NCBI RefSeq assembly: GCF_021389935.1
Contig: NZ_CP089979.1
Location: 1,283,001 to 1,347,000 of the forward strand
DNA: 64,000 bases
Source of the DNA: Fulvivirga ligni
GTDB lineage: Bacteria; Bacteroidota; Bacteroidia; Cytophagales; Cyclobacteriaceae
Direction: 5' to 3'
Position numbers and translations under genes: made by a program. This document shows positions 25,648-35,384 of this stretch, piece after piece. How positions within the stretch are numbered: position 1 is the stretch's first letter; every line of letters begins with the position of its first letter. The notes beneath the pieces are model-generated. The model made no database searches. It had not been told where the DNA came from and was given only the letters and a program-made list of their open reading frames with translations.

Positions 25648-26871
25648 TTATAGGTTGGATGCCGAATTGTAACGAGTAGCAATTACGGCAGGTCTGTAAG
25701 AAATGAGTAGAGTTATAAATATAATACTCCCAGAGGTGTATATGAAATCATTTAACGCCATTCTTACAGGATAGTTTTCTAAAACTGAAGTTTCCATACC
25801 CATTGAGATCAATCCGTAGTTTTGCTGAAGCCAGCAAATAGTCCCTCCAAGGATCAATCCGAGGAAGGCACCACCTAAGGAAATAATGGCTCCTTCAGCC
25901 ATAAATATCTTTTTAATCAGTGCATTACTAGCTCCCATAGCATAAAGTACTGAGATGTCTTTCTTCTTATCCAGTGCTAACATGGTAAGAGCGAAGAAAA
26001 TATTAATAGACCCAATGGCAAGGATAAAAGAGAAGGCGATGAACACGAAAAGTTTCTCGAGGTTCAGAAGCTTATAGAGATCTGCGTGCTGCTCTTCATT
26101 ATTTTGAACTTTAAACTGGGCTGTGAGTTTCTCTTGTAATTCTTTTTTTACATCGTTTATCTTATAATCGTCTTTAACTTTTACTTCTAAAGATGTCCGC
26201 TTATCTCCATAGTCCAGTAGCTCACGGGCAAAGTTAAGAGGCACGAAAATATAGTTTTCATCGTAGTTTTTCTCAATGGCAAAAACGCTTCCTGGTAAAA
26301 TATTTTTCCGACTATATAGCTTACTGGGATCTAAAGAGCCTGACTTAACATCTTTTATGTAATGTACTTGCAGGGGATATACATCAGTGCCTGGCATAAT
26401 GGATAATGTATATTGAACGCCTCTTCCAATAATGGCATAGTTTAGTCCATTTTCATGGAGTTTGAGCTCACCCCCTACAATGGCTGAGTCTATTCTGTTT
26501 TGATCAAGAAAGTTATCACTAACACCTTTGATAATCACCACCATATCCGCATCTCTATAACGGACATAAGCATAATCTTCAATGACTTCGGTTATAATAT
26601 CTACGCCTTCGGTAGATTTTATTGCAGAGGCCATTTCTGAAGAATAAATGAATGACTTACCTTCTGTAGCTTCTATTTTAATTTGAGGATCAAAAGCTGT
26701 GTACAAGGATCTTAATAGCCCCTCCAGACCATTGAATACAGATAGCACAATAATAAGTGCAGCAGTACAAATGGCTACTATTCCTAATGAAAGAAGCGAA
26801 ATAACATTAATGAAATTCCTTTTTCTCTTAGAGAGGAAGTATTTGCGGGCTATAAAGAAAGGTAAATTCAA
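25648..26871 (-). CDS. ABC transporter permease, LolC/LolE-FtsX family
   Basis: 407 residues with the LolC/E layout: N-terminal helix after ARKYFLSKRKRNFINVIS (about 20-45), a large periplasmic domain (about 50-275) and three C-terminal helices (about 275-400). A LolCDE complex extracts lipoproteins from the inner membrane. No ATPase gene (lolD) adjoins. Directly upstream, three bases away, is rbfA, so the two are co-transcribed, a pairing I recall as common in Bacteroidota. MacB-type permeases are an alternative, but the 'SKRKRNFINVISLLS' start is typical of the LolC/E branch. Confidence 0.83.
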   Translation of the reverse strand: MNLPFFIARKYFLSKRKRNFINVISLLSLGIVAICTAALIIVLSVFNGLEGLLRSLYTAFDPQIKIEATEGKSFIYSSEMASAIKSTEGVDIITEVIEDYAYVRYRDADMVVIIKGVSDNFLDQNRIDSAIVGGELKLHENGLNYAIIGRGVQYTLSIMPGTDVYPLQVHYIKDVKSGSLDPSKLYSRKNILPGSVFAIEKNYDENYIFVPLNFARELLDYGDKRTSLEVKVKDDYKINDVKKELQEKLTAQFKVQNNEEQHADLYKLLNLEKLFVFIAFSFILAIGSINIFFALTMLALDKKKDISVLYAMGASNALIKKIFMAEGAIISLGGAFLGLILGGTICWLQQNYGLISMGMETSVLENYPVRMALNDFIYTSGSIIFITLLISYRPAVIATRYNSASNL

Positions 26872-26874
26872 AGA

Positions 26875-27255
26875 TTAGTCGTTTATGTCATCATCCTCTT
26901 CTTCAGGGATGTCCAGGTCATCAATTAGTTTGTCGATTTTAGACGCTCTTTCTTCTACCTCATCTATGAAAAATATAAGTTCGGGAACTATCCTTACTTG
27001 CTTACCTATTTTATTTCCCAGATCTCTTCTGAGCTCACTTTTGCGGCTGTCTATTTTGTCTAATAACTCTTCTTTATCTTTCACGAGCATCATGGAAAGA
27101 TAAATTTTAGCTACACTTAAATCCGGACTCATTTTTACATCAGCCACTGTAACGAAAGAATTGCTGAAAATTCCCTGCTTATCCTTCTGAATAATATCGC
27201 TGAAGTCTTTCTGTATTAATCGGGAAAATTTCTGTTGTCTCTTACTCTCATTCAT
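26875..27255 (-). CDS. rbfA: 30S ribosome-binding factor RbfA
   Basis: 126 residues, normal size. The KH-like fold binds the 5' end region of 16S rRNA during late 30S maturation and cold adaptation. Recognisable are RQQKFSRLIQKDFSDIIQ at the N-terminus, VTVADVKMSPDLSVAKIYLS (strand-helix-strand), and the closing PELIFFIDEVEERASKIDKLID. The acidic C-terminus (EEEDDDIND) is a common tail. First gene of the unit with the LolC/E-like permease. Confidence 0.92.
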   Translation of the reverse strand: MNESKRQQKFSRLIQKDFSDIIQKDKQGIFSNSFVTVADVKMSPDLSVAKIYLSMMLVKDKEELLDKIDSRKSELRRDLGNKIGKQVRIVPELIFFIDEVEERASKIDKLIDDLDIPEEEDDDIND

Positions 27256-27443
27256 AGCTGCAAATATCTGATTTTATTATAATCTCACGGTTATATTTTA
27301 ACACAACCTTTTCATAACTTAAAGGTTTAAAGTGTGATGAGCTTTGGTGGTTTATGTCAAGGTTAAATATTTAGCCATATAAATGAAAAGGCTTTTGAAA
27401 ATATTCTTTTAATTTGGCGAGAAGCCAATAAAATTGAAACTTT

Positions 27444-28847
27444 TTGCTCAGTTATTTTAGAATAAACGATCCGTATAGGCTGGTTATAATTTTTTTCATC
27501 CTTCTGGCCTTTCGTCTGCCTGTGATGATGAGCTCAGGTGGTTTAACACTGCCAGAGCTGAACTACATGCTTGTAGGTGAAAAACTTAACCAGGGAGCTT
27601 CATTGTATGAAGGCTTATGGGATAATATCGCTCCACTGTCAGCTTTAGTATATGCTTCTATTGATTTCTTATTCGGAAGGTCTCAGCTGGCTTATCAAAT
27701 TGTAGCCCTTGTACTTGTTTTCTTTCAGTGCCTTGTGTTTAACAAGCTAATGCTGGATAGAAAGGCCTTTAATGAAAATACTTATATTCCTGGCCTTATG
27801 TACGCTGTACTCATGTCATTTTTCTTTGACCTGTTTACGCTTACCCCGGTACTTATGGGTATGACATTTCTGTTGCTCGCTTTGAATAATATTTTTAATC
27901 ATATAGAATTTAGGGCGAAAGAAGATGAGAAAATATTGAATATAGGCATATACATTGGCTTGGCCAGTTTGTTCTACCTGCCTTACTTCATATTCGGAAT
28001 TACAGTGCTGTTAATTTTTATGATTCTTACAGGTACTGTAGCAAGAAGGTATTTGTTAATGCTTTTTGGTCTGTTTTTGCCTTTATTAATTACAGGCTGC
28101 TACTTTCTTTTAAGAAGTAGACTAAATGTTTTTATCTATAATTTCCTTAATCCTCTATGGCAATATCAAGCAGATCATTACATGGCCTTGTGGCAAATTG
28201 CTATTGTTTTTGCAGTGCCAATGGGCTTATTGATATTCTCTTTAGCCAGATTAAGTCAAAGGGCGAGATTTAATAATTATCAGAGCCGGGTTACTCAAGC
28301 CATGTTTTTGCTCCTGATTTTTTCGGTGATATTTATTCTTATCAGCGGCCAGCTTACTCCGAACATATTTATTGTTTTTATGCCTTCCATGGCCTTTTTT
28401 CTAGCTCATGGTTTTTTGGTGTTTAACAGAAGATGGATTGGTGAAATAGTATTTACGCTGTTTCTTATTGCAACAGTACTAGTAGGTTTGGGTACTTATT
28501 TCGATTTTTCATTTACTGCGAAGTATATAGATGAAACAGAATACCTGGTTAACAAGAAGGATGGGGATAAGTGGGAGAGTAAGAAAGTTCTTATTCTGGA
28601 TGATGACATTACGCCTTATGCTTCGGCATTTGCAGCTACTCCTTTCTTAAACTGGCAGCTGGTAGAAGGTTTATTTAGAAATCCTGAATTTTATGATAAC
28701 CTGACCATTATTCATCAGGGTTTTCAGGAAGATATGCCGGATGTTATTATCGATACTCATGATGTGATGCCTCCCATATTAGAGAGGCTACCACAAATGA
28801 AATTGAAATACCGAAAAGAAGGTAATACCTATTACTTAAAAGGTTAG
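27444..28847 (+). CDS. Multi-pass membrane protein, DUF6427-like
   Basis: 467 residues starting at a TTG. There is no in-frame ATG before residue 28, and the segment SYFRINDPYRL ahead of it looks like the conserved N-terminus, so TTG is preferred. About ten to eleven membrane helices fill residues 12-345. A C-terminal soluble part of about 110 residues (KKVLILDDDITPYASAFAATPFLNW) follows. The layout resembles the DUF6427 family of Bacteroidota and, loosely, glycosyltransferase-C-type polytopic proteins. Function unknown. The stop overlaps the rpiB stop in TTAG. Confidence 0.65.
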   Translation: MLSYFRINDPYRLVIIFFILLAFRLPVMMSSGGLTLPELNYMLVGEKLNQGASLYEGLWDNIAPLSALVYASIDFLFGRSQLAYQIVALVLVFFQCLVFNKLMLDRKAFNENTYIPGLMYAVLMSFFFDLFTLTPVLMGMTFLLLALNNIFNHIEFRAKEDEKILNIGIYIGLASLFYLPYFIFGITVLLIFMILTGTVARRYLLMLFGLFLPLLITGCYFLLRSRLNVFIYNFLNPLWQYQADHYMALWQIAIVFAVPMGLLIFSLARLSQRARFNNYQSRVTQAMFLLLIFSVIFILISGQLTPNIFIVFMPSMAFFLAHGFLVFNRRWIGEIVFTLFLIATVLVGLGTYFDFSFTAKYIDETEYLVNKKDGDKWESKKVLILDDDITPYASAFAATPFLNWQLVEGLFRNPEFYDNLTIIHQGFQEDMPDVIIDTHDVMPPILERLPQMKLKYRKEGNTYYLKG

Positions 28848-29278
28848 CAGCTAATCTTATTTACTCTTCTCTCGTGTCTACCACCTTCAAAGTCTTGAGT
28901 TAAAAAGGTCTTGGCTATAGATTTAGCCAGGTCTTGAGATATAAATCTCGCAGGTAAACATACAATATTAGCATTGTTATGCTCACGAGCTAAAGATGCA
29001 AGTTCCTCCGTCCAGCAGATAGCGGCACGGATACCCTGGTGCTTATTTGCAGCCATAGCTACACCATTAGCACTTCCGCAAATAAGTATACCTAGTGGAC
29101 TTTCTCCTTTTTCTACTGATTCAGATACAGGATGAGCAAAGTCAGGATAATCAACAGAGTCGCTGCTATGAGTACCAAAATCTTTCACTTCATAGCCTTC
29201 AGCTTGAAGGTATTCTACCATCATGGTTTTATAGTCAAAACCCGCATGGTCAGAGCCAATAGCAATTGTTTTATTCAT
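28844..29278 (-). CDS. rpiB: Ribose-5-phosphate isomerase B
   Basis: 144 residues, full length for RpiB/LacA. It interconverts ribose 5-phosphate and ribulose 5-phosphate in the pentose phosphate pathway. Asp10-His11 (GSDHAGF) bind substrate, Cys67 in ICGSANGVAM is the catalytic base, and His100 and the C-terminal RHERRV bind phosphate. It is the last gene of the glyA-tatC-rpiB run, 4 bases after tatC. Confidence 0.94.
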   Translation of the reverse strand: MNKTIAIGSDHAGFDYKTMMVEYLQAEGYEVKDFGTHSSDSVDYPDFAHPVSESVEKGESPLGILICGSANGVAMAANKHQGIRAAICWTEELASLAREHNNANIVCLPARFISQDLAKSIAKTFLTQDFEGGRHERRVNKISC

Positions 29279-29282
29279 AGTA

Positions 29283-30131
29283 TTAGTAGTTATCCTTTTG
29301 CGTCATTAATTCGTTTTTTCTCTGCTTTCTAGCCACATATCGTGAGATAAGTATACTAGCTTCATACAAGCCGAAAAGAGGTAATGATATGAGTATCTGG
29401 CTCAAAGGATCTGGAGGAGTAAGTATAGCACCCATGATCAAAATCACCACTATCGCGTGCTTACGGTACACTTTCATTAATTCAGGTGTGATCAAGCCAA
29501 TTTTGGATAGTACATACACCACAATAGGGAGCTGGAATAAAATACCACTACCGAGAACAAGAGTTGTAAGTGTACCAACATATGAAGTGATGTCAAACTC
29601 GTTAAAAACGATATCACTTACTGTATAGTTGGCAAGGAAATTCACTGAAAGCGGAGCCAGAATGTAGTATCCAAATAATACACCCATGGCAAATAATAGA
29701 GTAACAAAGAAAACAGCTCCTCGGGTATTTTGCCTTTCTGTGGTATATAATCCAGGCTTTATGAAGCGCCAGAATTCCCAGAATACATAAGGAAAAGTAA
29801 CAATCAGACCAGTGATGACCGATGTAGTAATGTGCATGGTAAACTGCCCCGTCATCTGTCGGCTTTGTATTTTGAAAGGAACACTTTCTATACACAAAGC
29901 CTTAGAGTTGATCAGGTCGCTAATCTTACAAAGCATTTTGAAGGTCCAGAAGTCAGGTTTGGCTGGTCCAAAAATCACTGTGCCGAACACAAAATCTTTC
30001 ATAACAAATGCAGCTATTGAAAAAACTAAAATAGCTGCAAGAGCGCGGATCAGGTGCCATCTTAACTCTTCGAGATGGTCTATAAAAGACATCTCGTTCT
30101 CATCTCCTAACTGATCTAGTTTTGGTACCAC
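29283..30131 (-). CDS. tatC: Sec-independent protein translocase TatC
   Basis: 282 residues from a GTG that overlaps the glyA stop codon (TAGTG). The ATG ending at 30092, just before SFIDHLEELRWHL, is an alternative and gives the shorter N-terminus usual for TatC. Six membrane helices, FPYVFWEFWRFIKPGLY (the Glu/Phe-Pro signature loop) and a C-terminal TPPDPLSQ identify it. It recognises twin-arginine signal peptides in the inner membrane. An insertion of about 30 residues with two cysteines (MLCKISDLINSKALC) sits in the first periplasmic loop, as often in Bacteroidota. No tatA gene is in the window. Confidence 0.92.
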   Translation of the reverse strand: MVPKLDQLGDENEMSFIDHLEELRWHLIRALAAILVFSIAAFVMKDFVFGTVIFGPAKPDFWTFKMLCKISDLINSKALCIESVPFKIQSRQMTGQFTMHITTSVITGLIVTFPYVFWEFWRFIKPGLYTTERQNTRGAVFFVTLLFAMGVLFGYYILAPLSVNFLANYTVSDIVFNEFDITSYVGTLTTLVLGSGILFQLPIVVYVLSKIGLITPELMKVYRKHAIVVILIMGAILTPPDPLSQILISLPLFGLYEASILISRYVARKQRKNELMTQKDNY

Positions 30132-31402
30132 TATTTATATAACGGGAAGTTTTTCATCCAGGTATTAACCTCAGATTTAATCTGGTTAAGTTCATCATCA
30201 TTTTCGTGGTTAGTAAGACATCTGTCTATTAAATCAACCACTTTGGTCATATCATCTTCTTTCATACCTCTGGTAGTGATGGCAGCAGTACCTATTCTCA
30301 TACCTGAAGTAACAAATGGAGACTGATCATCAAAAGGAACCATGTTCTTATTAATAGTAATGTCAGCTTTGATCAAAGTGTTCTCAGCAATTTTACCAGT
30401 TAAGTCTTTAGATCTCAGATCTATTAACATCATGTGGTTATCTGTTCCTCCAGAAATGATTTTATAACCTTTATCGATAAATGCTTTGGCCATTACTTTA
30501 GCATTTTTAGCTACCTGAACTACATATTGTAAGTAGTCATCGCTTAATGCTTCTTGATAAGCTATGGCTTTAGCGGCAATTACGTGCTCTAATGGTCCGC
30601 CTTGTGTCCCTGGGAATACACCAGAATCTAATATGGCAGAAATTTTCTTTATTTCTCCTTTAGGAGTTTTTAGTCCCCAAGGGTTTTCAAAGTTTTCACC
30701 TATCATTATCATTCCACCTCTTGGTCCTCTCAAGGTTTTGTGAGTAGTAGTGGTAACAATATGGCAATGCTCCAATGGATCATTTAATAATCCTCTGGCA
30801 ATAAGCCCTGATGGATGTGAAATATCTGCTAATAATAAAGCTCCTACCTCGTCTGCAGCTTTTCTTAATGTTGCGTAGTCCCAGTCACGGCTGTAAGCGG
30901 AAGCTCCACATACAATTAACTTAGGCTTTTCTTTCTTAGCAGTTTCTACAACTTTATCAAAATCGATAAGGCCGGTTTCTTTTTCTACACCGTAAGAAGT
31001 TGGCTTGTAAAGCTTACCTGAAAAGTTTACCGGTGAGCCGTGAGTAAGGTGACCTCCATGAGATAGGTCAAAGCCCAATATTTTATCACCTGCTTCTAAT
31101 ACGGCTAGCATCACTGCGGCATTAGCCTGAGCTCCAGAGTGCGGCTGCACATTTACCCAGCTAGCACCAAAAAGCTCTTTAGCTCTATCGATGGCCAACT
31201 GCTCAATCTCATCCACCACTTCACAACCACCATAATACCTCTTGCCTGGCAGGCCCTCTGCATATTTGTTAGTAAGCACGGTGCCCATAGCTTCCATCAC
31301 TTGTGGTGAGGTAAAGTTTTCTGAAGCAATTAGCTCTATGCCAGACTCTTGTCTGTGCTTTTCTTTTTCAATTAGGTCGAAGATTGCTGTATCTTTTTGC
31401 AT
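30131..31402 (-). CDS. glyA: Serine hydroxymethyltransferase
   Basis: 423 residues, standard length. It converts serine and tetrahydrofolate to glycine and methylene-tetrahydrofolate with PLP, in the cytoplasm. Landmarks are [11 protein letters not shown] (near 23-33), GKRYYGGCE (53-61), [10 protein letters not shown], and the PLP lysine Lys222 in [14 protein letters not shown]. The stop overlaps the tatC GTG by one base, which suggests coupled translation of a glyA-tatC-rpiB operon. A good promoter candidate lies at 31433-31463. Confidence 0.96.
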   Translation of the reverse strand: MQKDTAIFDLIEKEKHRQESGIELIASENFTSPQVMEAMGTVLTNKYAEGLPGKRYYGGCEVVDEIEQLAIDRAKELFGASWVNVQPHSGAQANAAVMLAVLEAGDKILGFDLSHGGHLTHGSPVNFSGKLYKPTSYGVEKETGLIDFDKVVETAKKEKPKLIVCGASAYSRDWDYATLRKAADEVGALLLADISHPSGLIARGLLNDPLEHCHIVTTTTHKTLRGPRGGMIMIGENFENPWGLKTPKGEIKKISAILDSGVFPGTQGGPLEHVIAAKAIAYQEALSDDYLQYVVQVAKNAKVMAKAFIDKGYKIISGGTDNHMMLIDLRSKDLTGKIAENTLIKADITINKNMVPFDDQSPFVTSGMRIGTAAITTRGMKEDDMTKVVDLIDRCLTNHENDDELNQIKSEVNTWMKNFPLYK

Positions 31403-31432
31403 AATTTTTTATGAGGTGTGAAATGGAAGCCT

Positions 31433-31463
31433 CAAAAATAGTGTAACCACTACATATTAACAA
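31433..31463 (-). promoter_or_regulatory. Promoter of the glyA-tatC-rpiB operon
   Basis: On the minus strand TTG (31463-31461), then exactly 20 bases, then TATTTTTG (31440-31433). This matches the Bacteroidota TTG / TAnnTTTG arrangement in both sequence and spacing, and is the best promoter seen in the window. It leaves a leader of roughly 25 bases. Confidence 0.6.
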
Positions 31464-31528
31464 TATTGTGATGCCCGATTCTTTAACTCAGCCATTTTTT
31501 TTATATTGCTCGAATAAAATGCATTAAT

Positions 31529-32248
31529 ATGAAAACCAATCTACCTAACTTATTTGCTATTCTAATCCTTCTATTCTGCCTTAGCTGCGACAGCATGGTG
31601 CAGGAGCATGGTAATGGAAATATTACCTCTAAAGAATTTCAGTTCGAGTCTTTTGATAAAGTTGATATCAGTGGTGCTTTCGAAGTTCACTTACGAAAAG
31701 CATCTACCACTGGAGTAACCATTACTACTGATGAAAATCTTCATGAGTTCATAAAGACAGAGCTAGATGAAGATGTTTTGAAAATATGGTCGGAAAGAAA
31801 TCTGGACAGCGATGAGCCTATTTTACTAGAGGTGAACTATGATAAACTACAGGGTATATCTGCAGGTGGAGCATCTTCCATAGAGGGACAAGACCAGATT
31901 ACAGGAGATTATCTAAGAGTTGAAATGTCTGGCGCCGGTGCTATTGATCTTGATGTATCTTTAAAAGCATTAAGAGTAAGTATTTCTGGAGCCGGAGCAA
32001 TGGATCTAAAAGGAGAAGTTTTGGAGCAGTATATAGATATGAGTGGTGCGGGTAGTTTGGAAGCATTTGGTCTTAAGAGCCAGACATGCGAGATCGAACT
32101 TAGTGGCGTAGGTGGTGCTTCGGTGTTCGTAGAGAAGAGATTGGAAGCTACTGTAAGTGGGGTAGGTGGAGTCTCATATAAAGGAGACCCCGAAAATGTT
32201 ATTTCCAATGTGTCAGGCATTGGATCTATTAGTAAAGCAGATGACTAA
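31529..32248 (+). CDS. DUF2807 (head GIN domain) lipoprotein
   Basis: 239 residues. The lipobox FCLSCDS puts the lipidated Cys at about 20. The opening of the mature part, [17 protein letters not shown], is the hallmark of DUF2807, a right-handed beta-helix once called a putative autotransporter adhesin head. Short SGAGAI/SGVGG repeats ([30 protein letters not shown]) form the helix rungs. It is probably periplasmic or surface exposed. Function unknown. The stop overlaps that of pdxJ in CTAA. Confidence 0.82.
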   Translation: MKTNLPNLFAILILLFCLSCDSMVQEHGNGNITSKEFQFESFDKVDISGAFEVHLRKASTTGVTITTDENLHEFIKTELDEDVLKIWSERNLDSDEPILLEVNYDKLQGISAGGASSIEGQDQITGDYLRVEMSGAGAIDLDVSLKALRVSISGAGAMDLKGEVLEQYIDMSGAGSLEAFGLKSQTCEIELSGVGGASVFVEKRLEATVSGVGGVSYKGDPENVISNVSGIGSISKADD

Positions 32249-32961
32249 ACCTGCAGTTGCTTCAGATACATTTGTATTGTATTCTCCAAGCCCAGATAAA
32301 TAGCATCACAAACTAGCGCATGACCAATTGAAACCTCATCTATTTCAGATATTTCTTTAGCGAGATAGGCGAGGTTGTCAAGGTCGAGATCGTGGCCAGC
32401 GTTTATTCCAATGCCTGCCTCATGGGCCGCTTTGGCGGCTTCTTTAAATGGAGCGATGGCTTTTTCTTTATCAGCAAGATAGGCCGTTGCATAACTCTCA
32501 GTATATAGCTCTACACGGTCAGCGCCCATTTTTGCTGCCATTTCTACCATTTTAGGGTCAGGATCAACAAAGATTGATGCCCTTACACCTTGATTCTTTA
32601 GCTCTGTTACAATTTCTTGTAGGAAAGAATAATGACTAACTGTATCCCAGCCAGCATTAGAAGTTAATACATGTGGTCCGTCGGGTACCAAAGTAGCTTG
32701 AGCTGGTTTGGTTTTCTGAACCAATTCCATGTAACGGTCATCCGGGTAGCCTTCTATGTTAAATTCCGTGGAAATCACTTTTTTAAGTTCTATCACATCA
32801 TTGTATCTGATGTGCCTTTCATCAGGTCTTGGATGAACCGTAATTCCCTGTGCTCCAAACCTTTCACAATCCAGAGCCGTCTTTACAACGTCGGGATTAT
32901 TGCCCCCACGGGCGTTTCGTAATGTGGCGAATTTATTGATATTTACACTTAACCGAGTCAT
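32245..32961 (-). CDS. pdxJ: Pyridoxine 5'-phosphate synthase
   Basis: 238 residues. It condenses 3-amino-2-oxopropyl phosphate with deoxyxylulose 5-phosphate, the last ring-forming step of DXP-dependent vitamin B6 synthesis. It begins [21 protein letters not shown] with the substrate-binding Asn and Arg. [14 protein letters not shown] carries the catalytic His and Arg, and [15 protein letters not shown] and EVSIGHALV close the TIM barrel. It is monocistronic and divergent from the YqeY-like gene. Confidence 0.95.
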   Translation of the reverse strand: MTRLSVNINKFATLRNARGGNNPDVVKTALDCERFGAQGITVHPRPDERHIRYNDVIELKKVISTEFNIEGYPDDRYMELVQKTKPAQATLVPDGPHVLTSNAGWDTVSHYSFLQEIVTELKNQGVRASIFVDPDPKMVEMAAKMGADRVELYTESYATAYLADKEKAIAPFKEAAKAAHEAGIGINAGHDLDLDNLAYLAKEISEIDEVSIGHALVCDAIYLGLENTIQMYLKQLQV

Positions 32962-32979
32962 GGAATTTTTTAATATTTA

Positions 32980-32987
32980 TACCTTTG
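32980..32987 (+). promoter_or_regulatory. Candidate -7 box for the YqeY-nadK-bamA run
   Basis: TACCTTTG matches TAnnTTTG, 46 bases before the ATG at 33034 at the head of the long rightward gene run. The -33 side shows no clear TTG at 20 bases. Confidence 0.35.
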
Positions 32988-33033
32988 TATCGAAAACGCA
33001 AAAATAACAACTAGAAAAAGAAAACTTATAGAT

Positions 33034-33486
33034 ATGAGCCTGAAACAACAAATTGATCAAGATATAAAGAGCGCCATGCTGGCAAAGAAGAAGGAAGAAC
33101 TTACCGCTTTAAGAGCTATAAAGTCTGCTATTTTGCTAGCTGAGACCGAAAAAGGTGGTGGTGAAGGTCTTAATGAAGACGCAGAAATAAAACTTCTAAC
33201 TAAGGCGGCTAAGCAAAGAAAGGAGTCTGCAGAACTTTATGATAAAGAGGGGAGAGCAGATTTAGCAGATAAAGAAAAGTTCGAATACGAGGTAATCAGC
33301 AGATATCTTCCAGCTCAACTTTCTGAAGAAGAACTTAAGGCTGAAATAGAAGCCATTATCAGTCAGGTAGGAGCAGCCGGTCCTCAGGATATGGGGAAGG
33401 TAATGGGTGTAGCCTCTAAGCAGTTAGCAGGTAAAGCTGATGGTAAAATGATAGCTAGTGTGGTTAAAGATTCTCTGAATAAGTAA
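33034..33486 (+). CDS. GatB/YqeY domain protein
   Basis: 150 residues, the full length of YqeY. It consists of the helical tail domain shared with amidotransferase subunit GatB, which in GatB contacts tRNA. Typical segments are LKQQIDQDIKSAMLAKKKEELTALRAIKSAI, YEVISRYLPAQLSEEEL and DMGKVMGVASKQLAGKADGKMI. A role in tRNA or translation is presumed, but the free-standing form has no firm function. First gene of a long co-directional run. The next gene follows without a gap. Confidence 0.88.
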   Translation: MSLKQQIDQDIKSAMLAKKKEELTALRAIKSAILLAETEKGGGEGLNEDAEIKLLTKAAKQRKESAELYDKEGRADLADKEKFEYEVISRYLPAQLSEEELKAEIEAIISQVGAAGPQDMGKVMGVASKQLAGKADGKMIASVVKDSLNK

Positions 33487-34026
33487 TTGAGCATTCTAGA
33501 CATTATCTTATTGGGTATCATCCTTTTTGGAGCCTATAAAGGATATAAAAAAGGGTTTTTGCTAGAAATTATTTCTATCATAGCCTTTTTTCTTGCCATT
33601 GTAGGAGGTTTCAAGCTGCTTCATTTGGGAGTTCAGTTTTTAGATGATCATTTCCAGATTAGTGGTGAGTTACTTCCATATATCTCCTTCATAATAATAT
33701 TTATTTTGATAATATTATTAGTGAATCTGTTAGGAAAGGCCCTAAAGAAGATTATTGATCTCACTTTACTTGGCTCCATAGATAACCTGGCCGGTGCCAT
33801 GTTGTCAATGTTGAAATGGGCATTCGGAGTTAGTGTGATTTTGTGGCTAAGCAATTCTTTCGGTATAGACCCTCCAGAAAAATGGACGGTAAATTCTGTA
33901 CTATATCCACATATTCTCAACTTTGCGCCTTTAATGGTAGAGTATTTCTCTGTGATAATGCCTTTTGCCCATGATTTATTCGAAATTATAAAGGAAACAC
34001 TCCAAGGTGATTCTATTACTGGATAA
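33487..34026 (+). CDS. CvpA family membrane protein
   Basis: 179 residues starting at TTG immediately after the previous stop (TAATTG). There is no ATG nearby, and SILDIILLGIILFGAYKGYKKGFLLEI is the conserved CvpA N-terminus, so this start is firm. Four membrane helices (about 5-22, 28-50, 64-84, 103-123). CvpA is linked to colicin V secretion and envelope resistance in enterobacteria; its biochemical role is unclear. Overlaps the next gene by 20 bases. Confidence 0.82.
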   Translation: MSILDIILLGIILFGAYKGYKKGFLLEIISIIAFFLAIVGGFKLLHLGVQFLDDHFQISGELLPYISFIIIFILIILLVNLLGKALKKIIDLTLLGSIDNLAGAMLSMLKWAFGVSVILWLSNSFGIDPPEKWTVNSVLYPHILNFAPLMVEYFSVIMPFAHDLFEIIKETLQGDSITG

Positions 34027-34573
34027 TTATGATTCCTTCACATATAACCTGGTAGATTATTTTGATCAATTAGGGGTGGAAAGCCATGTGCTGCGTAATA
34101 GTGTTCCTCTAAGTGAGATCAAAAAGAATTTATATAAAGGAGTAGTGCTGTCTCCAGGTCCGGAAACTCCTGAGAAAGCAGGTAATTTGATGGAGGTGAT
34201 AGATTACTATCATAACAAATTACCGATGTTAGGCATCTGTTTGGGGCATCAGGCCTTAGGACAGTATTTTGGGGCTAATCTGATGAAGGCCAAAGCTCCA
34301 ATGCATGGAAAAATTAGTTCAATCTCACATTCTGATGATATTCTTTTTAAGAATTTGCCTAAAAAGATTAATGTTGTGAGATATAATTCACTTTTGATAG
34401 AAGGAGGTGCTCACTGTGAGGTGATTGCCAAGACATCAGAAGACGAGAATATGGCCCTTAAACATAAGGATTTGCCACTGTGGGGAGTACAGTTTCACCC
34501 GGAGGCGGCACTTACAGAAAACGGCCTTGAGATTCTCAGAAATTGGTCAACTTATAATAAGATAGCAGTTTAA
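34007..34573 (+). CDS. pabA: Anthranilate/aminodeoxychorismate synthase glutaminase subunit
   Basis: 188 residues from a GTG inside the cvpA end, confirmed by the conserved start ILLLDNYDSFTYNLVDYF. A class I glutamine amidotransferase with catalytic Cys78 (GICLGHQ), His164 and Glu166 (FHPEAALTENG). It delivers ammonia to TrpE or PabB for tryptophan or folate synthesis. No trpE or pabB lies nearby, so the choice between TrpG and PabA cannot be made from context. An isolated copy like this is often PabA or dual-purpose. PMHGK in the middle is typical. Confidence 0.88.
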   Translation: MILLLDNYDSFTYNLVDYFDQLGVESHVLRNSVPLSEIKKNLYKGVVLSPGPETPEKAGNLMEVIDYYHNKLPMLGICLGHQALGQYFGANLMKAKAPMHGKISSISHSDDILFKNLPKKINVVRYNSLLIEGGAHCEVIAKTSEDENMALKHKDLPLWGVQFHPEAALTENGLEILRNWSTYNKIAV

Positions 34574-34616
34574 ATTGCTCAATTTTGTTTACTTTAGTAA
34601 CAGTCAGTAAAATATT

Positions 34617-35384
34617 ATGGCATTAACTATAAAAGAGGAAAATCAGTTTAAATATATAGACGAGGGGGCAGGAGAAGTATTATTATTACTGCATGGATTG
34701 TTCGGAGCGTTAAGTAATTGGGAAGGTGTAGTTAATCACTTTAAAAGTAACTACAGAGTTGTAATTCCATTATTGCCTATCTATGACATGCCTCTAAAAA
34801 AGGCTGGGTTAGATGGACTTAATAGTTTCGTAGAAGACTTCGTAAAGCTAAAGGCTTTAAATCAAATGACTTTAATTGGGAACTCACTTGGTGGTCATGT
34901 GGGTTTAATATATACCTTAAACAACCCTGATAAAGTAAAGAACCTGGTGCTTACCGGCAGTTCAGGTCTTTTTGAAAATTCTATGGGAGGCTCATTTCCT
35001 AAAAGAGGTAGTTATGAGTACATAAAAGAAAGAGTGGCTTATACCTTTTATGATCCTGAAACGGCCACAAAAGAACTGGTAGATGAGGTTTTTGAAACTA
35101 CTAAAAGTATTCCTAAGTGTTTAAGAATAGTAGCTATTGCCAAATCTGCACAGCGCCATAATATGGCAAAAGAAATACCTAAAATCCAACACCCTACATT
35201 ATTGGTATGGGGGCTTAATGATACCATTACTCCACCACTTGTAGGACACGAATTCAACAAACTAATCCCTAATTCCGAGCTGCATTTTATTGATAAGTGC
35301 TGCCATGCACCAATGATGGAGCGCCCAGAAAAGTTTAACAAAATACTAAGTGAATTCTTAGAAACGAGGCCAAATGATAGCTAA
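34617..35384 (+). CDS. Alpha/beta hydrolase
   Basis: 255 residues. The oxyanion strand is LLLLHGLFGALSNW (22-35). Nucleophile Ser90 lies in GNSLGGH, acid Asp in VWGLNDTITPP (about 202), and base His in CCHAPMMERPEKF (about 226). Cytoplasmic, with no signal peptide. The overall pattern is that of the MhpC/BioH-like group, but the substrate is unknown. It overlaps the CBS protein gene by 11 bases inside the long rightward run, and I recall the hydrolase-CBS-nadK order as common in Bacteroidota. Confidence 0.8.
   Translation: MALTIKEENQFKYIDEGAGEVLLLLHGLFGALSNWEGVVNHFKSNYRVVIPLLPIYDMPLKKAGLDGLNSFVEDFVKLKALNQMTLIGNSLGGHVGLIYTLNNPDKVKNLVLTGSSGLFENSMGGSFPKRGSYEYIKERVAYTFYDPETATKELVDEVFETTKSIPKCLRIVAIAKSAQRHNMAKEIPKIQHPTLLVWGLNDTITPPLVGHEFNKLIPNSELHFIDKCCHAPMMERPEKFNKILSEFLETRPNDS

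Noticed and set aside
29614-29895. 93-residue leftward frame inside tatC
   Set aside because: It is a shifted frame of tatC on the same strand; the TatC frame carries all conserved residues.
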